From: Streptomyces griseochromogenes
Lineage (GTDB): Bacteria > Actinomycetota > Actinomycetes > Streptomycetales > Streptomycetaceae
NCBI RefSeq assembly: GCF_001542625.1
Contig: NZ_CP016279.1
Coordinates: 8,804,001-8,868,000 of the forward strand
DNA: 64,000 nucleotides
Direction: 5' to 3'
Shown here: piece after piece, positions 16,052 to 27,000 of the stretch
How the letters are laid out: each line of letters opens with the position of its first letter
Numbering within the stretch: the first letter of the stretch is position 1
Notes under the pieces: generated by a model
The model's database searches: none
What the model saw: only the letters and a program-made list of their open reading frames with translations
What the model was told of the DNA's origin: nothing
Made by a program: the position numbers and the translations under genes

Positions 16052-16109
16052 CGTGGGAACTCGTGGCCGGCGTGCGACCGGACGGCCGGCCACGGTTCCT
16101 CCGCTTCGG

Positions 16110-17324
16110 TCAGTGGTGCAGTGCACCCGACGGCTCGGGTACGTGTGTGGCGACCACCCGTCCGGCGTGCGCAACCTCCCGACGCCGGTCCACCGCATAC
16201 GCCACGGCCGCGACGCCCAGCCCCAGCACCGCAAGCGCCGCCCCGGCAACCGCCGGAGACGTGACCCCGAAGCCCGCCGCGAGCGCCAGCCCCCCGATCC
16301 AGGCGCCGCCGGCATTCGCCAGGTTGAAGGCCGCCTGGTTGGCAGAGGAGGCCAGGGAGGGGGCCGCGGCGGCCTTCTCCATGACCATCAGCTGGAGCGG
16401 GGAGCCGGTGACGAACGCCGCCATGCCGAGCAGGGCCACGGCCAGCGCCGCGCTCCACTCCGCTCGCATCAGGAGCGGGAACAGCAGCAGCACCGCCACC
16501 AGCGAGGCCAGACCGCCGAAAAGGGTGCCGCGCATCGAGTGGTCCGCCAGTCGTCCGCCCAGCAGGTTGCCCGCCGTCGCGCCGACGCCGAACAGGGCGA
16601 GCAGCACCGTCACGCCGGACTCGGCGAAACCGGCGGAGTCCGTCAGCATCGGGGTGACGTAGCTGTAGGCGGCGAAGAGGGCGCCGAAGCCCGCCACCGT
16701 CGTCCCGAGGGCCAGCCAGACCGGGAGGGAGCGAAGGGCCGCCAGTTCGCCGCGCAGACCCGTCGACGGGGCATGGGTGTGGTCGTGCGGGATCAGGAGG
16801 GCGAGCGAGGCGATCGCGGCCAGGCCGATCGCGCTCACACCGAGGAAGGTGGCCCGCCAGCCGAGGTGCTGGCCCATCAGCGTGGCGGCGGGGACGCCCG
16901 CGATGTTGGCGACGGTCAGGCCGAGGAACATCAGGGACACGGAGCGGGCCTTGCGCTCCGGCGCGACCAGGTTCGTGGCGACGACCGCGCCCACGCCGAA
17001 GAAGGCGCCGTGCGGCAGTCCGCTGAGGAAACGGGCGGCCAGGAGCGAGTCGTAGCCGGGGGCGAGCGCGGAGAGCGCGTTGCCCGCGACGAACAGGGCC
17101 ATGAGGGCCATCAGGACCTTGCGGCGGGACATCCGCGCGGTCACGGCGGCCAGCAGCGGGGCGCCGACGACGACGCCCAGCGCGTACGCCGAGACCAGGT
17201 GCCCGGCGGTGGGGACGGAGATGTACAGGTCGTCCGCGACGTCGGGCAGCAGGCCCATCATCACGAACTCGGTGGTACCGATACCGAAAGCGCCGACGGC
17301 CAGAGCGAGCAGGGCCAGGGGCAT
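16110..17324 (-). CDS. MFS drug/arabinose-type efflux transporter
   Basis: 404 residues from the ATG at 17324. About 12 helices. The first helix GAFGIGTTEFVMMGLLPDVA is the DHA1 AraJ/Cmx-type signature; the loop TARMSRRKVLMALMALF follows, and GLPHGAFFGVGAVVATNLV lies in TM4. The tail is soluble. This subfamily exports drugs (chloramphenicol, arabinose derivatives). No regulator is adjacent, and substrate assignment is not possible from sequence. Confidence 0.85.
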   Translation of the reverse strand: MPLALLALAVGAFGIGTTEFVMMGLLPDVADDLYISVPTAGHLVSAYALGVVVGAPLLAAVTARMSRRKVLMALMALFVAGNALSALAPGYDSLLAARFLSGLPHGAFFGVGAVVATNLVAPERKARSVSLMFLGLTVANIAGVPAATLMGQHLGWRATFLGVSAIGLAAIASLALLIPHDHTHAPSTGLRGELAALRSLPVWLALGTTVAGFGALFAAYSYVTPMLTDSAGFAESGVTVLLALFGVGATAGNLLGGRLADHSMRGTLFGGLASLVAVLLLFPLLMRAEWSAALAVALLGMAAFVTGSPLQLMVMEKAAAAPSLASSANQAAFNLANAGGAWIGGLALAAGFGVTSPAVAGAALAVLGLGVAAVAYAVDRRREVAHAGRVVATHVPEPSGALHH

Positions 17325-17416
17325 GAAGGGCCTGTGCCTTTCAGGGGAGAGGGGAGTTCCGTGCAGTCTATGTTCAGCTGCGGAACAAAGTCTCCCGGGC
17401 CCGGTATTCCGGCCGG

Positions 17417-18466
17417 TTACGAGGACGTGTCCAGCTTCACACGGGCAGCCACCGGAAGGTGGTCGCTGTTGGTGCGCGGCAAGGTCCAGGAACTCGTCGG
17501 CTCGACGCCCTTCACCATGATCTGGTCGATCCGCGCCATCGGGAACGCCGCCGGCCAGCTGAACCCGAAGCCGCTGCCCGCCGCGCCCTGCGTGGAGCGC
17601 AGCTGCGAGGTGACGGCGTTGAGCGCGCGGTCGTTCATCGTGCCGTTCAGATCGCCGAGCAGCACGACCCGCTTCAGCGTCTCGTCGGCGATCGCCTCGC
17701 CGAGCGCGTCCGCGCTCTTGTCCCGCTGCCGGGCGGTGAACCCGGCCTCCATCTTCACCCGGACCGAGGGCATGTGGGCCACGTAGACCGCGAGCGGGCC
17801 CTTGGGGGTCGTCACGGTCGCCCGCATCGCGCGCTCCCAGCCGAGCCTGATGTCGACGGCCTTGACGCCGCTCATCGGGTACTTGCTCCACAGGCCGACC
17901 GTGCCGACGACCGCGTGGTACCGGTACGTCGACGCGAGCGCCTTCTCGTACACCGGCACGGCGGACGCGGGCAGTTCCTCCAGGGCCAGCAGGTCCGCGC
18001 CGGAGGAGGCGACGTCGCGGGCGGTCGCGGACGGGTCGGGGTTGTCGGCGTTGACGTTGTGGGTGGCCACCATGAGGTCGCCGCCGCCGCCCGTCTTGTC
18101 GGTGAGCAGCCCGCCGAAGAGGTTCAGCCACACGACGGCCGGCAGCACGACGGCGATGAGAGCCGTGGCCGACCTGCGGATCAGGCCGAGGACCAGCAGC
18201 ACCGGGATGAGCAGGCCCAGCCAGGGCAGGAACGTCTCTGTGAGGCTGCCGAGGTTGCCGATCGCGTTGGGGACGTGCGAGTGCACGAGCATCACCAGGG
18301 CCAGCAGCAGCGCGAGGACGGCGAGGACGATGCCCCGGCGCCAGATGCGCGGATCGCCGCGCCAGCCGACGAGCAGGCGACGCATCAGGCGCCGAAGCCG
18401 GGTTCCCGGTCGCTCGGGCCCCGAGCCGCCGTTGTCCGTCTCCGTCATGTACGCCTGCTGCGCCAT
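17417..18466 (-). CDS. Membrane-anchored endonuclease/exonuclease/phosphatase-family protein
   Basis: 349 residues from the ATG at 18466, with GTGAGGCAG upstream; an ATG at 18448 is an alternative. Three membrane helices near the N-terminus (IVLAVLALLLALVMLVH, LPWLGLLIPVLLVLGLI, ALIAVVLPAVVWLNLFG) precede an extracellular DNase I-like domain: MVATHNVNADNPD, LLALEELP, VVLLGDLNGTMND, and the C-terminal NSDHLPVAARV with the catalytic His. The family cleaves phosphodiesters in nucleic acids, lipids or sugar phosphates. The substrate is unknown. Confidence 0.85.
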   Translation of the reverse strand: MAQQAYMTETDNGGSGPERPGTRLRRLMRRLLVGWRGDPRIWRRGIVLAVLALLLALVMLVHSHVPNAIGNLGSLTETFLPWLGLLIPVLLVLGLIRRSATALIAVVLPAVVWLNLFGGLLTDKTGGGGDLMVATHNVNADNPDPSATARDVASSGADLLALEELPASAVPVYEKALASTYRYHAVVGTVGLWSKYPMSGVKAVDIRLGWERAMRATVTTPKGPLAVYVAHMPSVRVKMEAGFTARQRDKSADALGEAIADETLKRVVLLGDLNGTMNDRALNAVTSQLRSTQGAAGSGFGFSWPAAFPMARIDQIMVKGVEPTSSWTLPRTNSDHLPVAARVKLDTSS

Positions 18467-18656
18467 ACCGTCTGCCTCACTGCCTGCCGTGCACACACCG
18501 TCGTCCCCCCGTGCTCTACCGACCCTAGGGGATGATCGGCCCCGTTCCCGCCGTCCCATGACGGCCGTACGGAAGACGAGGACGAGGGAGGTGGGGCGGG
18601 GGGTTCCGGTTACCCGCCGGATGGGCGTGGTCTGTGACGAAACGCGCACATTAGTG

Positions 18657-19286
18657 CTACGAGAATGTTGAGCTGACGGGTCGTAGACCCTGCAGGACCG
18701 TGTCCACGATCTCCTCGGCGAGGCCCTCGGGCAGATCGGCGTCGGGGCGCATGACGGAGCGGACCAGCATGGGGCCGACGAACATGTCGTTGGCCAGGTC
18801 CAGGTCGACGTCGGCCCGCAGTTCGCCGTTCAACTGCCCTCGGCGCAGCACTTCGCGGCCGAGTTCACGCCGGGGCCGTATGACGTTCGCGTGGTACGCC
18901 GTCCAGATCTTGGGGCTGCTCTTCATCTGGGCGTACGCGTTGTGCATGATCACCGAGGCGCGGCTGAGCAGACCGCGCTGGCGCAGGGATTCGAGCAGGA
19001 CGACGAGGTCGTCGCGCATGGAGGTGCCGGGGAGTTCGGGGTCGGGGGGCTCCGCGGCGCGGATGACGTCGACGAAGAGCTCCTCCTTGCCGCTCCAGCG
19101 GCGGTAGATGGTGGCCTTGCCGACCCCGGCGGTGCGCGCGACGCGCTCGATGGAGAGTTCGGCAAGGGGTACGCCGTCCTCCAGGAGCTTCATCACGCCC
19201 TCCAGGATGGCGCGTTCCACGGCCTCGCTGCGCGGGCGGCCCCTGACGGGACCGTCCGGCCGCGGCCGGCTCTCGGCAAGGCTCAC
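18657..19286 (-). CDS. TetR-family repressor
   Basis: 209 residues. The HTH is in the first 60: RSEAVERAILEGVMKLLEDGVPLAELSIERVARTAGVGKATIYRRWSGKEELFVDVI. The ligand domain shows no specific family. It is the second gene of an operon with the DHA2 exporter at 19361-20947, 74 nt downstream of it, and the dyad 25 bp upstream of that exporter is its likely operator. Drug-inducible derepression is inferred. Confidence 0.88.
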   Translation of the reverse strand: MSLAESRPRPDGPVRGRPRSEAVERAILEGVMKLLEDGVPLAELSIERVARTAGVGKATIYRRWSGKEELFVDVIRAAEPPDPELPGTSMRDDLVVLLESLRQRGLLSRASVIMHNAYAQMKSSPKIWTAYHANVIRPRRELGREVLRRGQLNGELRADVDLDLANDMFVGPMLVRSVMRPDADLPEGLAEEIVDTVLQGLRPVSSTFS

Positions 19287-19360
19287 TCGTCCGTCCTTTC
19301 ACTGTGCTGCGCGTATTGTCCCGCAGCGGCCTCCTTCCCCCGTCGGTACGCCGCGCGGTC

Positions 19361-20947
19361 TCAGTCGGCGGCCACGACCAATTCCTGTTCCTTCCTGTCC
19401 TCCTGACCGGCCGGCGGCTTGCCCGGCAGGAACAGGACCGTCACCAGTGCGCCGATGAGCGCGACACCCGTACCGCACAGGGCGGTGAGGTGCATGGCGT
19501 GCAGGAACGCGTCGTTGGCGGGGGTGACGAGCGCCCGGCCCTGCGGGCCGAGCTTCTCGGCCACGCCGAGGGTGGCCTCGATGGACTCGCCGGCCGTGCT
19601 CCTGAGGCCGGACGGCAGCAGGTCGAGCTTGCCCTCGATGCCGTTGCGGTACGAGGCGGAGAGCACCGAGCCGAGGACGGCGATGCCGAGCGCTCCGCCG
19701 ACCTGGCGGAAGGTGTTGCTGAGCGCGGAGGCGGAGCCGGCCTTCTCGCGCGGCAGGGCCTGCATGATGACGACGGAGGTCGGCGTCATGATGTGCGCCA
19801 TTCCGGCACCCATCAGGAAGAAGACGATCTCCAGCAGCCAGATCGGCGTGGCCGCCTCGAAGGTGGCGAAGGCGGCCAGCGTCGCCGCGATCACCACCAG
19901 GCCCGCGGTGGTCGTGGCCTTGTTGCCGAACCGCTCCACCACCAGCCGGGCACGCGGCGCGAAGATCATCTGTGCGGCGGCCAGCGGCAGCATCAGCAGA
20001 CCGGACTGCAGCGGGGAGTACCCGCGCACGCTCTGGGTGTAGAAGACCGAGAAGAACGTGACACCCATCAGCGCGAAGAAGACCAGCGCGATGGCGGCCA
20101 TGGCGGCCGAGAAGACCGTGTTCTTGAAGTAGGTGACGTCCAGGGACGGGTGGCTGCTGCGCTTCTCGAAGACGACGAAGCCGGTGAGGACGACGAGACC
20201 GGCGACGATGGTCGCCAGCACCTTGGCGTCGGTGAAGTCGGCCAGCTCGCCGCCCTTGATGATGCCGTAGACCAGCAGGACCAGGCCGACGACGGACAGC
20301 ACCACGCCGACGGGGTCGAGACGGCCGGGCCTGGGGTCGCGCGAGTCGGGCACCAGCCACACCATCAGGGCGAGCGCGATGATCACGATCGGCACGTTGA
20401 TGAGGAAGACCGAGCCCCACCAGAAGTGGTCCAGCAGCGCGCCGCCGGTGATCGGGCCGATGGCGATGGCGAGGCCGACGCCGCCGGCCCAGATACCGAT
20501 GGCCTTGGGCTGCTCCTCGCGCTCGAAGACGTTCATCAGCACGGCGAGGGTGGCGGGCATCACGAAGGCGGCACCGAGGGCCATCAGGGCGCGGAAGGCG
20601 ATCAGCTGGCCCGGGGAGCCGGACTCGGCGGCCAGGGCCGAGCCGACACCGAACACGAGCAGGCCGCCGAGCAGGACCTTCTTGCGGCCGAGGCGGTCGC
20701 CGACGAGGCCGGCGGTGAACAGCAGACCGGCGAAGACCAGGGTGTAGGCGTTGATCGCCCACTCGATCTGGCTCTGGGTGGCACCGAGGCCGGTGGGCGC
20801 CGGGGTGGAGATGGTCTTGATGGCGACGTTCAGGATCGAGTTGTCGAGCACCACGATGAGCAGGCTCAGCATCAGCACGCCGAGGATCGCCCAGCGGCGC
20901 CGGTGCACCGCTTCCGGTATCCGGGAGGCAGGGACAGGACTTGTCAT
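19361..20947 (-). CDS. DHA2-family (14-helix) MFS multidrug exporter
   Basis: 528 residues with about 14 hydrophobic segments. Signatures include [19 protein letters not shown] (motif D1 region), [16 protein letters not shown] (motif A) and [16 protein letters not shown] (motif C, antiporter). This is the QacA/EmrB-type proton-drug antiporter class common as self-resistance and multidrug pumps. It is followed by its probable regulator, a TetR gene. The N-terminus begins 25 bp downstream of a strong dyad. Confidence 0.92.
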   Translation of the reverse strand: MTSPVPASRIPEAVHRRRWAILGVLMLSLLIVVLDNSILNVAIKTISTPAPTGLGATQSQIEWAINAYTLVFAGLLFTAGLVGDRLGRKKVLLGGLLVFGVGSALAAESGSPGQLIAFRALMALGAAFVMPATLAVLMNVFEREEQPKAIGIWAGGVGLAIAIGPITGGALLDHFWWGSVFLINVPIVIIALALMVWLVPDSRDPRPGRLDPVGVVLSVVGLVLLVYGIIKGGELADFTDAKVLATIVAGLVVLTGFVVFEKRSSHPSLDVTYFKNTVFSAAMAAIALVFFALMGVTFFSVFYTQSVRGYSPLQSGLLMLPLAAAQMIFAPRARLVVERFGNKATTTAGLVVIAATLAAFATFEAATPIWLLEIVFFLMGAGMAHIMTPTSVVIMQALPREKAGSASALSNTFRQVGGALGIAVLGSVLSASYRNGIEGKLDLLPSGLRSTAGESIEATLGVAEKLGPQGRALVTPANDAFLHAMHLTALCGTGVALIGALVTVLFLPGKPPAGQEDRKEQELVVAAD

Positions 20948-20971
20948 GCGTTCGAGCCTAGAGCCTTTCCA

Positions 20972-20990
20972 ATACGGGACCGTCTCGTAT
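20972..20990 (-). promoter_or_regulatory. TetR operator before the DHA2 exporter
   Basis: The 19-bp dyad ATACGGGACCGTCTCGTAT has arms ATACGGGA and TCTCGTAT (7 of 8 paired) around CCG. It lies 25 bp upstream of the exporter start, in the expected core-promoter region. Confidence 0.65.
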
Positions 20991-21144
20991 CTGAATTCCT
21001 TTACCGAGGCCTTACACAGCGGGCGGACGGCGCTGCGGGGATCACAGGGGGTCCCCCCTGGCCCTGACTGGCACGAGGTGCCACCATGGACACGATCCGG
21101 GGACGCCGTCAGGGCGCCTCGAGATGACTGAAGGAGCCGTTGCC

Positions 21145-22011
21145 ATGACGCAGCTTTCGGCTGCCCAGAACAAGCCTTCCGACGGCAGCAATGCGCTGTA
21201 CGGGGGGAAGGGCACCCGCCGCATCACCGTCCGCGACATCGCCCTCGCCAAGGAGCGGGGCGAGAAGTGGCCCATGCTCACCGCCTACGACGCGATGACC
21301 GCGTCCGTCTTCGACGAGGCCGGGATCCCGGTGATCCTGGTCGGCGACTCGGCGGGCAACTGCCACCTCGGGTACGAGTCGACCGTGCCCGTCACCCTCG
21401 ACGAGATGACCATGCTGTCCGCGGCCGTCGTACGCGGCACCCAGCGGTCCCTGATCGTCGGCGACCTGCCCTTCGGCTCCTACCAGGAGGGTCCGGTGCA
21501 GGCGCTGCGCTCGGCGACCCGGCTGGTGAAGGAGGCCGGGGTCGGCGCGGTCAAGCTGGAGGGCGGCGAGCGGTCGCACGAGCAGATCCGGCTGCTGGTG
21601 GAGTCCGGCATCCCGGTGATGGCCCACATCGGGCTGACCCCGCAGTCCGTCAACGCGATGGGCTACCGCGTGCAGGGGCGGGGCGAGGAGGCGGCGCAGC
21701 AGCTGCTGCGGGACGCGAAGGCGGTGCAGGACGCGGGGGCGTTCGCGGTGGTGCTGGAACTGGTTCCCGCGGAGCTGGCGGCCGAGGTGACGCGGGTGCT
21801 GCACATCCCCACGGTCGGGATCGGCGCGGGTCCCCAGACCGACGCGCAGGTCCTGGTCTGGACGGACATGCTGGGGCTGACCTCCGGTCGGGTGCCGAAG
21901 TTCGTCAAGAAATACGCGAACCTGCGTGAGGTCATGGGCAACGCGGTGAAGGAGTTCGCGGAGGATGTCGTCGGCGGGGCGTTCCCGCTGGAGGAGCACT
22001 CCGTCCACTAG
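21145..22011 (+). CDS. panB: 3-methyl-2-oxobutanoate hydroxymethyltransferase
   Basis: 288 residues from the ATG at 21145, chosen because GAAGGAG lies 7 nt upstream; an ATG at 21124 lies in the same frame but is less well placed. The protein has the PanB core: [45 protein letters not shown], a second set GDLPFGSY, and [35 protein letters not shown] plus the C-terminal VWTDMLGL. It adds a hydroxymethyl group from methylene-tetrahydrofolate to ketoisovalerate in the first committed step of pantothenate synthesis. It stands alone and ends at a strong terminator. Confidence 0.95.
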   Translation: MTQLSAAQNKPSDGSNALYGGKGTRRITVRDIALAKERGEKWPMLTAYDAMTASVFDEAGIPVILVGDSAGNCHLGYESTVPVTLDEMTMLSAAVVRGTQRSLIVGDLPFGSYQEGPVQALRSATRLVKEAGVGAVKLEGGERSHEQIRLLVESGIPVMAHIGLTPQSVNAMGYRVQGRGEEAAQQLLRDAKAVQDAGAFAVVLELVPAELAAEVTRVLHIPTVGIGAGPQTDAQVLVWTDMLGLTSGRVPKFVKKYANLREVMGNAVKEFAEDVVGGAFPLEEHSVH

Positions 22012-22030
22012 GCCATTGCGGAAACACCCT

Positions 22031-22066
22031 GGCAGCCCGCCGACCGTCCCCCGTCGGCGGGCTGCC
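22031..22066 (+). terminator. Strong intrinsic hairpin after panB
   Basis: GGCAGCCCGCCGAC (22031-22044) pairs perfectly with GTCGGCGGGCTGCC (22053-22066) over 14 bp around an 8-nt loop. It is followed by GCATTGCG, so it lacks a long U-tract but the position 19 nt after the stop fits termination. Confidence 0.65.
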
Positions 22067-22210
22067 GCATTGCGAACTCGCTCTCGGGAACGCCCGGTCG
22101 ACCGACCGTGACGCGCCAAGGTGGGCGGAGAGGGGCGGAACCCCGGGATGTCGGCGGGATGTAGGGGGCTTGTCGGTCGTTTGTCGGTGGGGTCTGACAA
22201 CGTCTCGGGC

Positions 22211-23236
22211 ATGACGCGAATCGATGACGCCCCCGTCGGCGCAGGCCAAGCGGTGACGGTACGGGGACTGGTCAAGCACTACGGCGAGACCAAGGCACTG
22301 GACGGTGTCGACCTGGATGTGCGGGAGGGCACCGTGATGGGGGTGCTCGGGCCGAACGGCGCCGGGAAGACCACCCTGGTACGGATCCTGTCCACCCTGA
22401 TCACCCCGGACGCCGGGCAGGCCACCGTGGCCGGGTACGACGTGGTGCGCCAGCCCCGGCAGCTGCGCCGGGTGATAGGGCTCACCGGTCAGTACGCCTC
22501 GGTGGACGAGAAACTGTCCGGCTTCGAGAACCTGTACATGATCGGCCGGCTGTTGGACCTGTCCCGCAGGGATGCCCGCGCCCGCGCCGACGAGCTGCTG
22601 GAGCGGTTCTCGCTGACGGAGGCCGCCAGGCGCCCGGCGAGCACGTACTCGGGCGGTATGCGGCGCCGGCTGGACCTGGCCGCTTCCATGATCGGACGCC
22701 CGGCCGTGCTCTACCTCGACGAGCCGACCACGGGGCTCGACCCCCGTACCCGCAACGAGGTGTGGGACGAGGTCAAGGCGATGGTCGGGGAGGGCGTCAC
22801 CGTCCTGCTCACCACGCAGTACATGGAGGAGGCCGAGCAGCTCGCCTCCGAGCTGACCGTCGTCGACCGCGGCAAGGTCATCGCGAACGGTGCGATCGAG
22901 GAGCTGAAGGCCAAGGTCGGCGGTCGCACGCTGCGGGTCCGCCCGGTGGACGCGCTGCAGCTCTCACCGCTCGCCCAGATGCTCGACGAGCTGGGCATCA
23001 CCGGGCTCGCGACCACCACGGTCGACCGCGAGACCGGCACGCTGCTGGTGCCGATCCTCAGCGACGAGCAGCTGACCGCCGTGGTCGGCGCGGTCACCGC
23101 GCGCGGCATCACGATCTCCTCCATCACCACCGAACTGCCCAGCCTGGACGAGGTGTTCCTGTCCCTCACCGGCCACCGTGCCGGTGCCCCGCAGGACGCC
23201 ACGCCCGCCGACTCCCGCGAAGAGGTCGCCGTATGA
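22211..23236 (+). CDS. DrrA-type ABC transporter ATP-binding protein
   Basis: 341 residues from the ATG at 22211. Walker A is GPNGAGKTTLVRIL, the Q-loop is LTGQYASVD, the signature is YSGGMRRRLDLAASM and Walker B is AVLYLDEPTTGLDP. The C-terminal extension (LTVVDRGKVIANGAIEELKAKVGGRTLRV, PSLDEVFLSLTGH) is typical of DrrA/daunorubicin-resistance ATPases. The ATG of the permease overlaps its stop. Together they form a two-gene exporter of a hydrophobic or antibiotic-like compound. Confidence 0.93.
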   Translation: MTRIDDAPVGAGQAVTVRGLVKHYGETKALDGVDLDVREGTVMGVLGPNGAGKTTLVRILSTLITPDAGQATVAGYDVVRQPRQLRRVIGLTGQYASVDEKLSGFENLYMIGRLLDLSRRDARARADELLERFSLTEAARRPASTYSGGMRRRLDLAASMIGRPAVLYLDEPTTGLDPRTRNEVWDEVKAMVGEGVTVLLTTQYMEEAEQLASELTVVDRGKVIANGAIEELKAKVGGRTLRVRPVDALQLSPLAQMLDELGITGLATTTVDRETGTLLVPILSDEQLTAVVGAVTARGITISSITTELPSLDEVFLSLTGHRAGAPQDATPADSREEVAV

Positions 23237-24048
23237 GCGCCACGACCACCGCCACCGGCGTCGTCGACGTCCGCATCCCGCTGCGCGGGCACCTGCGGCA
23301 CACCGGCGCGCTCATCCGCCGCAACCTGCTGTGGATCCGCCAGGATCCCGAGTCGATGTTCGACGCCCTGCTGATGCCGGTCGTCTTCACGCTGCTGTTC
23401 GTGTACGTCTTCGGCGGCTCGATCGGGCAGGCCCTGGGCGGCGGTCAGGACAGGTACGTGCAGTACGTCATCCCCGGCATGCTGGCGATGATGAGCATGA
23501 CGATGTCGCAGGGCGTCGGCACCGGCTTCAGCCAGGACTTCAACAGCGGTGTCATGGACCGTTTCCGGTCCATGCCGATCGGGCGCGGCTCGGTGCTGTT
23601 CGCGAAGATCGCGGTGGAGCTGGGCCGGATGCTGCTCGCCACCGTCCTCCTGATGGTCGTCGCCCTCCTGGTCGGCTTCCACATCACCCACTGGGCCGGC
23701 CTGTTCGCGGCCGTGGGCCTGTCCGCGCTGTTCGCCTCGTCGATCATGTGGGTGTTCCTCACCCTGGGCGTCGTCCTGAAGAGCGCCCAGTCGGTGCAGG
23801 GGCTCGGCTTCCTGGTGCTGTTCCCGCTCCAGTTCGGCTCGTCGATCTTCGCCCCGACCAAGTCGATGCCGACGTGGCTGCAGCACTTCACCGACTACAA
23901 CCCGCTGTCCACGCTCGCGGACGCGGCACGCGGCCTGATGAACGGCGGCCCGGTCGCCCACGACCTGTGGGTGACGGTGGGCTGGTCGGTGGCGATCACC
24001 GCCGTGATGGCGCCGGTCGCGATCCACAAGTTCCGTACCAAGACCTGA
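23233..24048 (+). CDS. DrrB-type ABC-2 permease
   Basis: 271 residues. Six membrane helices with the ABC-2 pattern: LIRRNLLWIRQDPESMFDALLMPVVFTLLFVYVFGG, then YVIPGMLAMMSMTMSQGVGTGFSQDFNSGVMDRFRSMPIGRGSVLFAKI and LGFLVLFPLQFGSSIFAPTKSMPTWLQHFTDYNPLS. The long conserved segment before TM5 is the DrrB signature. The ATG overlaps the ATPase stop, so the two subunits are coupled. A large BTAD regulator lies convergently 12 bp beyond. Confidence 0.93.
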   Translation: MSATTTATGVVDVRIPLRGHLRHTGALIRRNLLWIRQDPESMFDALLMPVVFTLLFVYVFGGSIGQALGGGQDRYVQYVIPGMLAMMSMTMSQGVGTGFSQDFNSGVMDRFRSMPIGRGSVLFAKIAVELGRMLLATVLLMVVALLVGFHITHWAGLFAAVGLSALFASSIMWVFLTLGVVLKSAQSVQGLGFLVLFPLQFGSSIFAPTKSMPTWLQHFTDYNPLSTLADAARGLMNGGPVAHDLWVTVGWSVAITAVMAPVAIHKFRTKT

Positions 24049-24059
24049 GAACCTGCGGC

Positions 24060-27000
24060 TCAGACCAGGGCGGTGGCCTCCACGAGGGAGAGGCCACCGC
24101 CCTCGGCGTACGCGGCCTCGTACGCGGGCCCGTCGAGCGTCTCCCGGATCCGGGCCTCGGTCAGCTCGTGCACCCGGCGCTCCGCGGTGGAGGCGACGTG
24201 CCCGGCCGGCAGCAGGGCGTCCGCGGCGGCCAGGCACCGGGCCGCGTCCACGGCCCCGGTGCCGCCGTCGCGGGCGGCCAGGGCCATCGCGGCGACGGTG
24301 AGGCAGACGGAGGGCAGATGCGGGGTGATGATCTGGCACATCGGGTCGCCGGTGGCGAGCCGCAGGGCCTGGCGGATCCGGGCCAAGGCCTCCTCGCCCC
24401 GGCGCTCGAGGGCGTCCAGCCAGGCCTCCTGGTTGAGGATCAAGGCGTCGAAGACGACGAAGTGGCCGCCCCTGAACTCCTCGTGCAGCAGCCGGAACTG
24501 CTCGCGCGCCTCGGGGATGCGACCGGTCAGGCTGAGCCAGCCGGCGAGGAAGAGCCGGGCGGTGGGCATCGCCTCGTTGTGGGAGCCGTCGTGACGGGCG
24601 ATGACGTCGCGCAGCAGCCGCTCGCCGCGCTCGGCGTGGGCCCCCTCCATCTCCATGAGCACACTGCCCAGCCGGGCTTTGAGCACGTCCGTCTGGGCAC
24701 GGGCCCCCAGGCGTTCGGCGTGTTCGATGGCCGCCGCGTAGTCCGCGGCGGCCTGTCCGTAGACGCCCTTGCGTTCGAGGGACTCGCCGCGCGCGGACAG
24801 CGCCTCGGCGGTGCCCCATTCGTCGCCGAGCCGGCGGTAGATCTCCAGCGACTCGTCGGCGTCGGGGACGGCGTCGTTGGCCCAGGCGGTGCTGTTGGCA
24901 AGGAGGCTGGCGCGTATCTGCAGGGCGCCGGCCAGCTCCCACTCGTAGCCGGGGGTGTCCCGGCAGGTCCGCACGACGGCGTCGACGATCCCGCGCAGCC
25001 GGTGGGCGCCGCCGGTCAGCATCTCGGCAAAGAACCACATCATGCCCGGGGCCCGGCAGGTCTGCGGCATGCCGGGCTCGTAGACCTGGGTGATGACGCG
25101 CAGCTTGGTCTGCGCCTCGGGGGTCCCCCAGACCTCCGTCAAGGCGTCCGTGTAGGCGAGGTGGGAGAGATGCACGCCGCGCCGGGCCTCGATGAGGAGT
25201 TCGCCGGTGAACGGGGGCGGGGTTTCCGTGCAGCGCTGATACACCGGCCGGGCACGGCGCGCCGGCTCGGTGAACGGGTCGGGGCCGAGCGCCATGACCT
25301 CCTCGCACCAGGCGCGGGCCTCGATGCGCTGGTCGCGCATCTGCCAGAACCAGACCAGGGACAGCACCAGGCTGAGCCCCTCCTGCTCGTCGCCGACGGC
25401 GACGGCGTGTCTGAAGGCGGTGCGCAGGTTCTCGTACTCCAGCTGGAGCCGGTCGAAGGCGGTGCGCTGTGCGGGGCCGCGCAGCAACGGGTCGGTGGTG
25501 CGGGCGAGTTCGCGGTAGTACGTCAGGTGGGCGCGCTCGGCGTCGGCCCGGCGGCCGGTCTCGGCCAGCTGCTCGGCCGCGTACTCGGCGACGGTCTCAA
25601 GCAGCCGGTAGCGCATCGCGCCGTCGCTCGCCGGGGCGGCCACGACCAGGGATTTGTCGACCAGGGAGCCGAGCGCGTCCAGGGCGGCCGGGCCGCACAC
25701 GGCCTCGGCGGCGGCGAGGTCGCAGCCGCCCGCGAAGACCGACAGGCGGCACAGGACGTCCCGTTCCTCCTCGTCCAGCAGGTCCCAGGACCAGTCCACC
25801 ACGGCGCGCAGGGTCTGCTGGCGGGGCAGCACGGTGCGGCTGCCGCTGCGCAGCAGCCGAAAGCGGTCGTCCAGCCGGTCGGCTATCTGGCGGGGCGTGA
25901 GCACGCGCAGCCGGGCGGCCGCCAGCTCGATCGCGAGGGGCAGCCCGTCGAGCCGGCGGCAGATCTCGGCGCATGCCCCGGGGTCGTCCGCGACCCGGAA
26001 TCCGGGCCGGGCAGCCAGGCCCCGGTCGGCGAGCAGCCGCAGCGCGACCGGCTCGGGCAGCGGCTCCACCGGGCGCACCAGCTCGCCGGGCACACCGAGG
26101 GGTTCGCGGCTGGTGGCCAGCACGGTGAGCTCCGGGCAGCGGGCCAGCAGGCTCTGCGTCAGCCGGGCGGCGGCCTCCACGACGTGCTCGCAGTTGTCGA
26201 GAATGATCAGCATCCGGCGCCGGACGCAGTGTTCCACGAGCCGCTCGACGGGGTCGCCGTGCCGCTCGGCGGCCGCGCGGATGGCCTCGACTCCGGCGCC
26301 GTGCAGCACGGTCTCGCGGGCGCCGATCGCGGTCAGCACGGCCTGCGGTACGGCGTCCGGGTCGTCCACGGGCGCCAGTTCGGCCAGCCACACCCCGTCC
26401 CGGGCGGTGTGCCGCACCGCCTCGGCGGCCTGCTGGGACAGGCGGGTCTTCCCGGCTCCGCCGGGACCGAGCAGGGTGACGAGGCGGGCGGCCGCGAGGT
26501 CGGCGCCGATGGCCGCGATGTCGGCTTCCCGGCCGACGAAGGAGGTGAGCCGGGCGGGCAGGTTGCCGAGCGCCGGGGCCGACTCGGCCTCCCGCGGGGG
26601 TCCCGCCAGCAACTCGGCGTGCAGGGAGCGCAGTTCGGGGCCCGGGTCGGAGCCGAGCCGGTCCGCGAGAAGCTGTCGTACGTCCTCGTAGGCGGCGAGC
26701 GCCTCGGCCGGGCGGCCGGTGTCGCGCAGGGCTCGCAGCCGCAGCGCCTGGAGCGGCTCGTCCAGGGGGTGGCCGTCGCACAGGGCGGTCAGCTCGGGCA
26801 GCGACTGCTCGGCGTGGCCGAGGGCGAGGGCGGCGGAGTGCCGGGCGCGCTGCGCGTCCAGGCGGCGGGTCTCCCAGCGGGCGGCCTCGGCGGTGCGGTC
26901 GGGCAGGTCGGCGAGGGCCGGGCCACGCCACAGGGCGAGGGCGTCGTCGAGGACGACGGCGGCCTTGGCCGGGTCGCCGTCGCTCAGCGCGCGCATCCCC

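Noticed and set aside
15597..17786. Long plus-strand frame across the MFS gene and phosphoesterase
   Set aside because: Translation is Arg/Gly/Gln-rich and no motif is seen; both minus-strand genes have strong family motifs.
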